Assembly (NCBI GenBank): GCA_965372355.1
Contig: CBDVBZ010000022.1
Span: 1 to 33,519, forward strand
Length of the DNA stretch: 33,519 nucleotides
Direction of reading: 5' to 3'
From: CBDVBZ01 sp965372355
GTDB taxonomy: Bacteria; Krumholzibacteriota; Krumholzibacteriia; WVZY01
The notes under the pieces were generated by a model. That model ran no database searches. It was not told where the DNA came from and saw nothing but the letters and a program-made list of their open reading frames with translations. Positions 23,114 through 30,673 of the stretch are shown one piece after another; position 1 is the stretch's first letter, and each line of letters begins with the position of its first letter. Position numbers and translations under genes: made by a program.

Positions 23114-23300
23114 AGGAACCACCCCCGGTTTGTGTAGTTTGCCAACGACGGTCGTTGTGGGACCGTTACCGAAGAAGGCACCCACCTTACGGTTTAGTTA
23201 ATTCAACCGCTTATTATGAGTTCACGGGTGAGGTTTTGACTGTTCGCAAGTTTGCCTTGCACAGTTGTTTGATTGGGCGTATCAAACCATCGTTTCTCAA
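23114..23300 (+). ncRNA. Candidate structured RNA, possibly 6S RNA
   Basis: The ~235 bases between promoter P2 and the TPR start codon do not look coding. They contain a strong hairpin CCAACGA-CGG-TCGTTGTGG (about 23141-23160), a GGCACCCACCT block (23177-23187) followed by TTCACGGGTG (23221-23230) that can pair through CACCC/GGGTG, a hairpin CTGT..GCAAG-CTTGC.ACAG (about 23239-23262), and a possible closing stem GGTTTG (23129-23134)/CAAACC (about 23284-23289). From memory, the GGCACCCACC...TTCACGGG pattern is common in the 3' half of proteobacterial 6S RNAs, which bind RNA polymerase. Ends are approximate. Alternatives are a long regulatory 5' leader of the TPR gene or another RNA class. Confidence 0.4.
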
Positions 23301-23348
23301 CCCAAAAACTTGCGGGTGACCTGAGGCTGATCAGGGAGGGTTTTCACA

Positions 23349-24440
23349 ATGAAGTCAAGGATGTCGGCTGTTCTTGTTCTTGTGCTGGTTGTGTTTGTTG
23401 CGGGCTGCAAATCGAAGGAAACGACCAGTGCAATGCTGCATAACGACTCGGATCGACCCGATAAGGCGATCGAGACGGCAAAGGAGGGTTTGGAGAAGGA
23501 TCCGAACGACGCCGAGGCGTACTTCCAGCTGGGGGTGGCGTACAGCAACCCCAAGCTCGACAGCGTCGGCCTGGCTTATCAGAATTTCATGAAATCGGCC
23601 GAGCTGGAACCCAATCGGCAGCAGATGGCTAACGACAACATTCAGAGCAACTTTGCCAAACACTACAACCGGGCGCTTAACCTCTCCCAGGATGAGAATT
23701 TGCCAGCCGCTGCCAACGAGTTCGAGAAAGCGACGCACGCCGATCCAAGGCAAGCCAAAGGATACTTCATGCTTGGCAGCGCCTACGAGCGGATGGCCGC
23801 CGATGATCCGAGTTATTATCCAAGAGCGATCGAGGCGCTTGACAAGGTGCTCGATTTGTCTACGCCTGCCGACCGCCACTACATCGAGGCGTTGAGCCTC
23901 GCCGGAGAGGTGCTTGCCAGGATGGGTCAGCCGGAAGATGCGATTTCGCGTTTTAACCGGTTGATCGAAGAGGATCCGACCAACTATCGCGTAATCGAAA
24001 AGATCGGATACGATCTTCTCGACGCAAAGGACTGGGCGGGCGCGGCGGTGTTTCTCGAGCTCGCCGCACAGGCGCGTTCGAAGATTGGCGCGGAGGACTT
24101 CAATCTCTACTACAACATGGGCGTTGCTAGTTTTCAGACGGGTCGAAAGCAGGGGGATGAGCCCGCGGATCTCGAAGTACTCGAGAAGTCCGTGAGCTTC
24201 TACGAGCAGGCCCTGGAGCTCCAGCCCGATGACGCCCAGACCGTATTCAACATCGTCGTGGCGTACTCGGCGGCCAAAGACTGGCGCGAGGTGATCGCCT
24301 GGGGAGAGAAATATGTCAGTATGGTTCCGGAAAACGCGGCTGCCTGGCGGTTGCTCTCCCGCGCCTATACGGAGACGGGCAACGATGCCAAGGCACGCGA
24401 GTGTGCGGCACAATACGAGAGCATCAAGAAATCGGAGTAG
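23349..24440 (+). CDS. TPR-repeat lipoprotein
   Basis: 363 residues. A lipoprotein signal peptide is clear: basic MKSR, hydrophobic core VLVLVLVVFV, and lipobox VAGC with Cys20 as lipidation site. The mature part is made of helical TPR units, e.g. AEAYFQLGVAYSNPK, AKGYFMLGSAYERMA, FNLYYNMGVASFQTG and AAWRLLSRAYTETGND, spread over almost the whole length. It should be anchored to the outer face of the inner membrane or the inner face of the outer membrane and act as a scaffold; the partner is unknown. AGGGAGG precedes the ATG by about 8 bases. It stands alone between the RNA candidate and the rho leader, with a GC hairpin right after its stop. Function is not assigned. Confidence 0.85.
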   Translation: MKSRMSAVLVLVLVVFVAGCKSKETTSAMLHNDSDRPDKAIETAKEGLEKDPNDAEAYFQLGVAYSNPKLDSVGLAYQNFMKSAELEPNRQQMANDNIQSNFAKHYNRALNLSQDENLPAAANEFEKATHADPRQAKGYFMLGSAYERMAADDPSYYPRAIEALDKVLDLSTPADRHYIEALSLAGEVLARMGQPEDAISRFNRLIEEDPTNYRVIEKIGYDLLDAKDWAGAAVFLELAAQARSKIGAEDFNLYYNMGVASFQTGRKQGDEPADLEVLEKSVSFYEQALELQPDDAQTVFNIVVAYSAAKDWREVIAWGEKYVSMVPENAAAWRLLSRAYTETGNDAKARECAAQYESIKKSE

Positions 24441-24443
24441 TGG

Positions 24444-24459
24444 CCCGGATCGGTCCGGG
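24444..24459 (+). terminator. GC-rich hairpin after the TPR gene
   Basis: CCCGGA (24444-24449), TCGG tetraloop, TCCGGG (24454-24459), beginning 3 bases after the TPR stop codon. There is no U-tract, so it may protect the mRNA 3' end or assist Rho-dependent termination rather than act as an intrinsic terminator. Confidence 0.35.
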
Positions 24460-24499
24460 TTCGGGAAGGGGCCCGGCCGGCGCAAATAGAGTGTTTGTA

Positions 24500-24522
24500 G
24501 CAAGTTCTGGAATAGAACTTGC
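24500..24522. repeat. Perfect 9-bp inverted repeat in the rho leader
   Basis: GCAAGTTCT (24500-24508), 5-base loop, AGAACTTGC (24514-24522). No T-run follows. The ~370 bases between the TPR gene and rho hold no convincing gene. Besides this hairpin they contain three TCATGA hexamers (24594, 24612, 24656). A long leader fits the known autoregulation of rho by early termination in E. coli. Confidence 0.5.
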
Positions 24523-24813
24523 AGCATTTACCAAGGAAATCATTCCAAGGCGTATCTTCGAAGCAAAAGATGGTCAATGTCCAGGGCGTTGGATCATGAG
24601 CCCTTTCGAGTTCATGACTTCTCTTTCGATCGCAAGCCCGCTGGGTCTTCAAGATTCATGAATTTCAACAGTGTGCGTATAGTTGCACCCGAATTTGGTG
24701 ACAGCGGAGTCTAATCTGGCCATGTGTGAGGCCAAAGCACTGGTGAACAGATCACACCAAGCAACACAGCACTAAAAACAGGAGGACTTCACATTACTAC
24801 CAAGAGCGAGTCC

Positions 24814-26061
24814 ATGGACATTGCGGAATTGAAGGGAAAAACAATTCCCGAACTTCTCAATGTTGCCAACTCTCTCAGTATCGAGGGCAGCAGCAGCATG
24901 AGGAAGCAGGAGTTGATCTTCAAGATCCTGGAAGCGCAGACTCAGCAGAACGGTTTGATTTTTGCCGAGGGCGTGCTTCAGGTCCTTCCCGAGGGGTACG
25001 GATTTCTGCGATCGGCCGACTATAATTATCTTCCCGGACCGGATGACATCTATGTTTCACCGTCGCAAATCAAGAAGTTCGATCTACGTACCGGAGACAC
25101 GATATCTGGACAGATTCGTTCGCCCAAGGATTCCGAGCGCTATTTTGCGCTTCTCCGAGTCGAAGCGGTCAACTTCGAGCATCCTGACATCGCGAAGACA
25201 AAACCGTTCTTTGACAACCTCACGCCGCTTTATCCGGAGGAAATGCTCGATCTAGAATACGATCCAGAAGACCTGTCGACGAGGTTGATGAACCTTCTGA
25301 TCCCGCTCGGCAAGGGACAGCGTGCGCTCATTGTGGCGCCACCGCGAACGGGCAAAACAATCCTTCTGCAGAAGATCGCCAACGCGATCACCGCGAACAA
25401 CAGGGATAGCTATCTGATCGTTCTGCTCATTGATGAGCGACCGGAGGAAGTGACCGACATGGAGCGGTCGGTGGAAGGTGAGGTCATCAGCTCGACGTTC
25501 GACGAGCCGGCCGAACGTCACGTCCAGGTGTCGGACATGGTGATCGAGAAGGCTAAGCGCCTCGTCGAGCACGGCAAGGACGTGATCATTCTCCTCGATA
25601 GCATCACGCGCCTCGCACGCGCCCACAACTCGGTTGTGCCGCACAGCGGCAAGATCCTCTCCGGTGGCGTGGATTCCAATGCGCTCCAGCGGCCGAAGCG
25701 TTTCTTTGGTGCTGCCCGGAACATCGAGGGCAATGGCAGTTTGACCATCGTGGCGACCGCGCTCATCGAGACGGGTAGCCGGATGGACGAGGTGATTTTT
25801 GAGGAGTTCAAGGGCACGGGTAATTCGGAGCTGGTCCTCGACCGCCGGTTGAGCGACAAGCGGACATTCCCTTCGGTGGATATCTTCCGCTCCGGCACGC
25901 GAAAAGAGGAGCTGTTGATCGATAAGAAGGATCTCCCCAAGATCTGGATCCTTCGCAAGTTCCTGAACGAGAAGCCTCTTCCCGAGGCAATGGACTTTCT
26001 GTTGGACAAGCTGCGCAAGACGAAAACGAACGCGCTCTTCCTCAAATCGATGAACACCTAA
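24814..26061 (+). CDS. rho: Transcription termination factor Rho
   Basis: 415 residues from the ATG. The N-terminal helical domain (MDIAELKGKTIPELL) is followed by the cold-shock-like primary RNA-binding fold (GYGFLRSADYNYLPGPDDIYVSPSQI). The hexameric ATPase has Walker A APPRTGKT (175-182), LLIDERPEEVTDM, Walker B ILLDSITRLARA, the Q-loop/secondary RNA site SGGVDSNALQRPKRFFGAARN (within 280-300), and the arginine-finger region DRRLSDKRTFPSVD. All key motifs are intact. An excellent AGGAGG (24780-24785) lies 28 bases before the ATG but only 7 before an in-frame ATT at 24793, so initiation at ATT, adding seven residues, is a real possibility. It heads a long plus-strand run of translation and cell-wall genes. 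Confidence 0.97.
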   Translation: MDIAELKGKTIPELLNVANSLSIEGSSSMRKQELIFKILEAQTQQNGLIFAEGVLQVLPEGYGFLRSADYNYLPGPDDIYVSPSQIKKFDLRTGDTISGQIRSPKDSERYFALLRVEAVNFEHPDIAKTKPFFDNLTPLYPEEMLDLEYDPEDLSTRLMNLLIPLGKGQRALIVAPPRTGKTILLQKIANAITANNRDSYLIVLLIDERPEEVTDMERSVEGEVISSTFDEPAERHVQVSDMVIEKAKRLVEHGKDVIILLDSITRLARAHNSVVPHSGKILSGGVDSNALQRPKRFFGAARNIEGNGSLTIVATALIETGSRMDEVIFEEFKGTGNSELVLDRRLSDKRTFPSVDIFRSGTRKEELLIDKKDLPKIWILRKFLNEKPLPEAMDFLLDKLRKTKTNALFLKSMNT

Positions 26062-26083
26062 TTCCCCGTGTGTGAAATCGTTA

Positions 26084-26111
26084 TTGCGCCGGTGGGGAAA
26101 AGCGTTATACT
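26084..26111 (+). promoter_or_regulatory. Candidate sigma-70 promoter for rpmE and downstream genes
   Basis: TTGCGC (26084-26089), 16-base spacer, TATACT (26106-26111), in the 110-base rho-rpmE gap and 60 bases before the rpmE ATG. The -10 is good and the -35 is 4/6. Confidence 0.4.
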
Positions 26112-26171
26112 TTGACCGCACCGGCCTGGGTTCACCCCGTTGCGAGCGGGCCGCAATAGCAGGAGAAAGAC

Positions 26172-26381
26172 ATGAGAAAAGACACGCATCCGGAATACAA
26201 ACAGACCAAGATCATCTGCCACTGCGGCAACGTGATTGAGACGCGATCAACGCTGGAAGAGATCCACGTGGAGATTTGCTCCAGCTGCCATCCTTTCTTT
26301 ACTGGCAAGCAGAAACTCATCGACTCTACCGGTCGGGTTGAGCGTTTCCGGACCAAATACAACTACAAGGATAACAGCTAG
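26172..26381 (+). CDS. rpmE: Ribosomal protein bL31 (zinc-binding form)
   Basis: 69 residues. The start MRKDTHPEYKQTKIICHCGN and the CSSCHPFFTGKQK block are diagnostic of bL31. Four cysteines in a CxC...CxxC arrangement (C16, C18, C36, C39) mark the C+ zinc-binding paralogue rather than the C- form made under zinc starvation. bL31 bridges the large and small subunits. AGGAG (26161-26165) lies 6 bases before the ATG. Its place after rho is a widespread bacterial arrangement. Confidence 0.97.
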   Translation: MRKDTHPEYKQTKIICHCGNVIETRSTLEEIHVEICSSCHPFFTGKQKLIDSTGRVERFRTKYNYKDNS

Positions 26382-26426
26382 GCCTTGCGCTCGTGCTGTG
26401 ACGACGGTCGCGGCCCTGTTCCAATC

Positions 26427-27335
26427 ATGCCAGAGAATCGTGCGAGCATCGGTGGCCAGGCGGTAATCGAGGGCGTCATGATGCGCTCTCCGACGCATTA
26501 CGCGACGGCCGTGCGGACACCGCAGGGGCGCATCGTCATTCATAAGGTGCGGTTCAAGAGCCTCGTTCGCCGCTTCAAACCCCTCAACATCCCGGTGATC
26601 CGCGGCGCGATCACACTCATCGAAACGATGTATATTGGAGTTCAGTCGCTGACTTACTCCGCCTCACAGGCCGTTGAGGAGGAGTCGGAGACCAAACCCA
26701 AAGGAAAGCTCGCGACGAATCTCGCGCTGACCGGGTCGGTCGCCCTGGCGTTGGTGATGGGGTTTGCCCTCTTTTTCTATATACCGCTGCTTCTGACCGA
26801 GTTATTGGGTTTCGAGGGGGGCGTGGTGTTCAACCTCGTGGATGGGGTGTTCAGGCTCGCGATATTCCTGCTGTATGTTTACTTGATCTCACGCTGGAAA
26901 GAAATGCGTCGAATCTTCCAGTATCACGGCGCGGAGCACATGACGATTTATGCCTATGAGTCGGGGGAGGAGCTCACAACCGAGCATGCCAGCCGGCAGC
27001 CTCGTCTTCACCCGCGCTGCGGAACAAGTTTTCTGATTGTCGTGATGCTCGTCAGCATCATCGTGTTCGTGTTCCTGGGCAAGCCGGAGAGCATCAGCGA
27101 TCGGCTTCTGCGTTTCGCGATGATTCCGCTGATCGGTGGTATATCCTACGAGTTCATCCGGCTGTCTGCCAAAGAGCGGTTTCGGAAGATATTCAAACCC
27201 GTGGTCTGGCCGGGTCTGGCACTGCAGCGGATCACCACGCAACCTCCCACGGACGATATGCTCGAAGTTGCGATCGCCGCGCTCGAAGCCTGCCGGGATC
27301 ACCAGTCGGTAAGGCTTGAAATCCCCGCCAGCTGA
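26427..27335 (+). CDS. DUF1385 (YqhQ-like) membrane protein
   Basis: 302 residues from ATG 26427. It opens with the family signature GGQAVIEGVMMRSP and contains VIRGAITLIETMYIG and HGAEHMTIYAYESGEELT with a conserved histidine. About four hydrophobic segments are visible: ALTGSVALALVMGFALFFYI, a segment around FRLAIFLLYVYLI, FLIVVMLVSIIVFVFLG, and a weaker one near MIPLIGGISYEF. CGTSF follows LHPR. The biochemical role of the family is unknown. It is commonly found between rpmE and prfA, as here. The frame is open upstream to a TTG at 26385, but the residues before M26427 are not family-like. No good Shine-Dalgarno precedes either start. Confidence 0.9.
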   Translation: MPENRASIGGQAVIEGVMMRSPTHYATAVRTPQGRIVIHKVRFKSLVRRFKPLNIPVIRGAITLIETMYIGVQSLTYSASQAVEEESETKPKGKLATNLALTGSVALALVMGFALFFYIPLLLTELLGFEGGVVFNLVDGVFRLAIFLLYVYLISRWKEMRRIFQYHGAEHMTIYAYESGEELTTEHASRQPRLHPRCGTSFLIVVMLVSIIVFVFLGKPESISDRLLRFAMIPLIGGISYEFIRLSAKERFRKIFKPVVWPGLALQRITTQPPTDDMLEVAIAALEACRDHQSVRLEIPAS

Positions 27336-27369
27336 CTTTTCAAGGGCCGGGTCGTGCCCGGGCTAGCCA

Positions 27370-28431
27370 ATGAAAGAACAAGTAGAGCAGATTCTGCAAA
27401 AACTCGACAAGCTCACCGAGCAGTTGACCGATGAGTCGGTTCTCAGCGATCCGAAGCGTTACCAGACGGTCGCGAAGGAGCGGGCCGATCTGGAAAAAGG
27501 CGCCGCCGTCGCTCGGGAGCTCGCGGATACGTATCGGATCCTCGAAGACAACCGGGCCGTGATCGCCGAGGGCGACGACCCCGAGATCGTGGAAATCGCC
27601 CGCAGCGAGCTCGAGGAACTCGAGGCGACGTGCGATCGCCTGGAAGAGGAACTCAAGTGTCTTCTAGTGCCAAAGGATCCGAGCGATCACAAGAACACGA
27701 TTATTGAGATCCGCGCCGGCACCGGTGGCGAGGAGGCGAATCTCTTTGCCGCCGATCTGATGCGTATGTATACGCGGTTCGCGGAGAACAGAGGATGGAA
27801 GATCGAAGTCCTCTCCAGCAATGAAACCGGCATCGGAGGTTTCAAGGAAGTTATCTTCCTCGTCCAGGGCAGCGAAGCCTATGGCACGCTGAAATATGAG
27901 AGCGGCGTCCACCGGGTCCAGCGTGTGCCGGCCACCGAATCCAGCGGCCGCATACACACATCGGCCGTTTCGGTGGCGGTCCTCCCGGAGGCGGAGGATA
28001 TCGATATCCAGATCAATCCAAAGGAGCTGCGTATCGATGTTTTCCGGTCCAGCGGACCGGGTGGACAGAGCGTCAACACGACCGACAGCGCGGTCCGGAT
28101 AACACACATTCCGAGCAACCTCGTTGTCACCTGTCAGGACGAGAAATCGCAGCACAAAAACAAGGACAAGGCGCTCAGGGTTCTGCGCGCGCGGTTGCTG
28201 GAGAAAGCGGTGCAGGAGCAGGAGGAAAAGCTTTCGAAGGAGCGAAAGACCCAGATCGGGTCAGGCGATCGCAGCGTCAAAATCCGTACTTACAATTTTC
28301 CACAGCAGCGGGTCACCGATCACCGCATCGGTCTGACCCTGCACCGGCTGAACGAGATCCTCAACGGCGATTTGGAAGAGATCACAACCGCGATGCGCCA
28401 GGCGGATCTTGCAGAACGGATGAAAGAGTGA
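27370..28431 (+). CDS. prfA: Peptide chain release factor 1
   Basis: 353 residues, standard for RF1. The stop-codon reader is P187-A188-T189 in RVPATESSGRIHTSA, the PxT type that reads UAA and UAG (RF2 has SPF). The catalytic GGQ is at 231-233 in SSGPGGQSVNTTDSAVRITH; its glutamine is the methylation target of PrmC, encoded next. The N-terminal domain is a long charged helical bundle. The gene starts 34 bases after the DUF1385 gene, with a small GC-rich inverted repeat in the gap and no clear Shine-Dalgarno. prmC follows after 12 bases, so substrate and modifying enzyme are co-expressed. Confidence 0.97.
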   Translation: MKEQVEQILQKLDKLTEQLTDESVLSDPKRYQTVAKERADLEKGAAVARELADTYRILEDNRAVIAEGDDPEIVEIARSELEELEATCDRLEEELKCLLVPKDPSDHKNTIIEIRAGTGGEEANLFAADLMRMYTRFAENRGWKIEVLSSNETGIGGFKEVIFLVQGSEAYGTLKYESGVHRVQRVPATESSGRIHTSAVSVAVLPEAEDIDIQINPKELRIDVFRSSGPGGQSVNTTDSAVRITHIPSNLVVTCQDEKSQHKNKDKALRVLRARLLEKAVQEQEEKLSKERKTQIGSGDRSVKIRTYNFPQQRVTDHRIGLTLHRLNEILNGDLEEITTAMRQADLAERMKE

Positions 28432-28443
28432 CGGCCCACGGCC

Positions 28444-29352
28444 ATGGACGTTTCGCAGCTAATTCGGCACGGAGAGGCATTCCTGACCATGCGTGGCGTG
28501 CCCAACGCCCGCCGCAACGCCGAGTGGCTGCTCGCCCACGTTCTGGCGTGCCGGTCGGCTGATCTCTATCTGGACACCCACTACGTCCCCGCACCGATTC
28601 AAGTCAGGGCCTACGAGCGGCTGCTCGATCGAAGAGGCTCGCGCGAACCCCTGCAATACATACTTGGGATGACCGAGTTCATGTCGCTCCCGTTCTACGC
28701 GGTGCCCGGTGTGTTTATTCCGCGGCCGGATACGGAAATCCTCGTCGAAAAGATCGAGGAGCATCTGGCAAAGGTCAATGGAAGAGCAACGGCAGATAGC
28801 TCATCTGAGATGACTCGCGCTCTCCAGAGCGCCGCGCCGCGTCATGTGCTGGATCTGTGTTGCGGGAGCGGCGTCATCGCCGTATCGATCGTCAAACGTG
28901 TCGCCCGCACGGTTGCCACGGCGGTCGACGTGACCGACATCGCGACCGATGTGGCGGCCAGGAACGCCGATCTCAACTGTGTGGGGCGTCGTGTCGACTG
29001 CATCCGCGCCGATGCTATCGAGTTTCTGGAAAACAGCGCGCATGGCTTTGACGTCATCGCGTGCAATCCCCCGTATGTTCCGACTGCTGACCTCGCCTCG
29101 CTCGCCCCGGAAATCAAGCTACACGAGCCCAGGCTAGGTCTGGACGGAGGGCGCGTAGGGCTAGATTTTTATTGCGCGATAGTCCGCGTTTTGCGACGGT
29201 CGCTAAAACCGGGTGGGGCCGCGTTTTTTGAGGTTGGCGCCGGTCAGGCAGAGAGTGTCTGTGAGCTGTTGGCTGGCGAATCCCTGACCGACGTAAGTGT
29301 GTACAAGGACTACGCAGGGCAGAATCGCGTCGTGGTTGCCAGAGAGAGCTAG
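28444..29352 (+). CDS. prmC: Release factor glutamine methyltransferase
   Basis: 302 residues. An N-terminal helical domain (NARRNAEWLLAHVL, REPLQYILGMTEFMSLPF) precedes a Rossmann methyltransferase with SAM-binding LDLCCGSGVIAVSI and the glutamine-binding NPPY motif at 208-211. PFIPRPDTE-like VFIPRPDTEILVEKI joins the domains. The enzyme methylates the GGQ glutamine of RF1/RF2. A roughly 25-residue insert (about residues 105-135, rich in Ala, Ser and Thr) between that joint and the SAM motif is longer than in E. coli PrmC and looks like a flexible loop. It sits 12 bases after prfA. Confidence 0.95.
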   Translation: MDVSQLIRHGEAFLTMRGVPNARRNAEWLLAHVLACRSADLYLDTHYVPAPIQVRAYERLLDRRGSREPLQYILGMTEFMSLPFYAVPGVFIPRPDTEILVEKIEEHLAKVNGRATADSSSEMTRALQSAAPRHVLDLCCGSGVIAVSIVKRVARTVATAVDVTDIATDVAARNADLNCVGRRVDCIRADAIEFLENSAHGFDVIACNPPYVPTADLASLAPEIKLHEPRLGLDGGRVGLDFYCAIVRVLRRSLKPGGAAFFEVGAGQAESVCELLAGESLTDVSVYKDYAGQNRVVVARES

Positions 29353-29372
29353 CATACTCGGGGAGTTCTGAG

Positions 29373-30626
29373 TTGGACAAGTTTGTCGTAAAAGGACCAT
29401 GTCGGCTGGAGGGAACGCTCCAAATCAGCGGGGCAAAGAACGCCGTGCTTCCGTTGATCGCGGCATCGTTGCTAGTCAAGGGACAAAGTGTCATTGAGAA
29501 CGTGCCCGCCCTGAAAGATGTCGCCACGATGATCCGGCTGCTCGGGATACTCGGGGCGACGGTTGAGTTCAAGGACGGTACCCTCACGATCGACACCGAG
29601 ACGGTCAACAATGTCGAGGCGCCGTACGATCTCGTTCGTACGATGCGCGCGTCGATCTATGTGCTTGGCCCGCTCGTTGGCGCGTACCAGAAGGCGAGGG
29701 TGAGCCTCCCCGGCGGATGTGCCTGGGGCCCGCGGCCTATCGACCTGCATCTGATGGCCATGGAAAAGCTCGGTGCGGATATCGATCTGAAGCATGGGTA
29801 TATCCACGCCTCGGCAAAGAGGCTCAAGGGAAACGAAATCGTGTTTCCGATATCCAGCGTGGGCGCAACGGCTCAGGCGATTATGGCGGCGAGCCTCGCG
29901 AGCGGTGTGACGACGATCAAGAACGCGGCGATGGAGCCCGAGATTACCGAGCTGGCTAAGGCTATCGTGGAGGCGGGCGCGCAAATCGATGGAATCGGCA
30001 CGCACACACTGACGATTGAAGGGGCCGATGAGCTGCGGCCGTTCCGTTACCGGGTGATCCCGGATCGGATCGAGGCGGGCACGTTCGCCGCTGCGGCGAC
30101 GGCGACCGGCGGGCATCTGAAGATCGCCAACTGCAGCACGTCACACCTTGGCGCAGTTCTGGACGCCCTCAAGATGTGCGGCGCCGAGATCGAAAGCAGT
30201 GATGAGCACCTCGAGATCACCGGTCCCGATCGTATCGAGGCAGTTCATCTTGTCACCCGTGAGTACCCGGGTTTTCCCACAGACATGCAGGCACAGATCA
30301 TTGCGGTTCTCACCCGCGCAAACGGTGTCAGCACCGTGAAGGAATCGATCTATCCGGATCGCTTCACCCACGTGCCCGAGTTGCGCCGCCTGGGGGCGAG
30401 GATTCGACTCGACGGCAATCTGGCCGTGATAACCGGTGTGGATTCGCTGCAGGGAGCGCCGGTTATGGCGACGGACATACGGGCGAGCTCCGCTCTTATC
30501 ATTGCCGCGATGGTTGCCAATGGCCAGACGGATATCTCCCGGGTGTATCACATCGATCGAGGCTACGAGCGCATCGAGGAGAAACTCCGTTCGATCGGCG
30601 CGGACATCCAGCGTGTCTCCGAGTAG
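29373..30626 (+). CDS. murA: UDP-N-acetylglucosamine 1-carboxyvinyltransferase
   Basis: 417 residues. It catalyses the first committed step of peptidoglycan synthesis, adding enolpyruvate from PEP to UDP-GlcNAc in the cytoplasm. Landmarks: SGAKNAVLPL with the active-site Lys/Asn; RTMRASI; GGCAWGPRPIDLHL with catalytic Cys116 (Cys115 in E. coli), so the enzyme should be of the fosfomycin-sensitive type; GYPGFPTD-like EYPGFPTDMQAQ; and RGYERIEEKL near the C-terminus. The start is a TTG: GGAG (29362-29365) is 7 bases upstream and the product begins at the expected MDKFVVKGP. It follows prmC by 20 bases, continuing the operon. Confidence 0.97.
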   Translation: MDKFVVKGPCRLEGTLQISGAKNAVLPLIAASLLVKGQSVIENVPALKDVATMIRLLGILGATVEFKDGTLTIDTETVNNVEAPYDLVRTMRASIYVLGPLVGAYQKARVSLPGGCAWGPRPIDLHLMAMEKLGADIDLKHGYIHASAKRLKGNEIVFPISSVGATAQAIMAASLASGVTTIKNAAMEPEITELAKAIVEAGAQIDGIGTHTLTIEGADELRPFRYRVIPDRIEAGTFAAAATATGGHLKIANCSTSHLGAVLDALKMCGAEIESSDEHLEITGPDRIEAVHLVTREYPGFPTDMQAQIIAVLTRANGVSTVKESIYPDRFTHVPELRRLGARIRLDGNLAVITGVDSLQGAPVMATDIRASSALIIAAMVANGQTDISRVYHIDRGYERIEEKLRSIGADIQRVSE

Positions 30627-30645
30627 TTGTTCCCCGTTTCAGGTA

Positions 30646-30663
30646 GGTCGCTCGTGAGCGACC
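30646..30663 (+). repeat. Perfect 8-bp hairpin immediately upstream of selB
   Basis: GGTCGCTC (30646-30653), GT, GAGCGACC (30656-30663); in practice a 6-bp stem with a TCGTGA loop. It ends 10 bases before the selB start, where a Shine-Dalgarno would lie, and no T-run follows. In E. coli a SECIS-like hairpin upstream of selAB lets SelB control its own synthesis; a similar role here is only a hypothesis. Confidence 0.5.
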
Positions 30664-30673
30664 ACTCAAACCC

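Noticed and set aside
23110..23319. Short plus-strand frame inside the RNA candidate
   Set aside because: It starts within a few bases of the predicted transcript start without a ribosome site and has no recognisable features.
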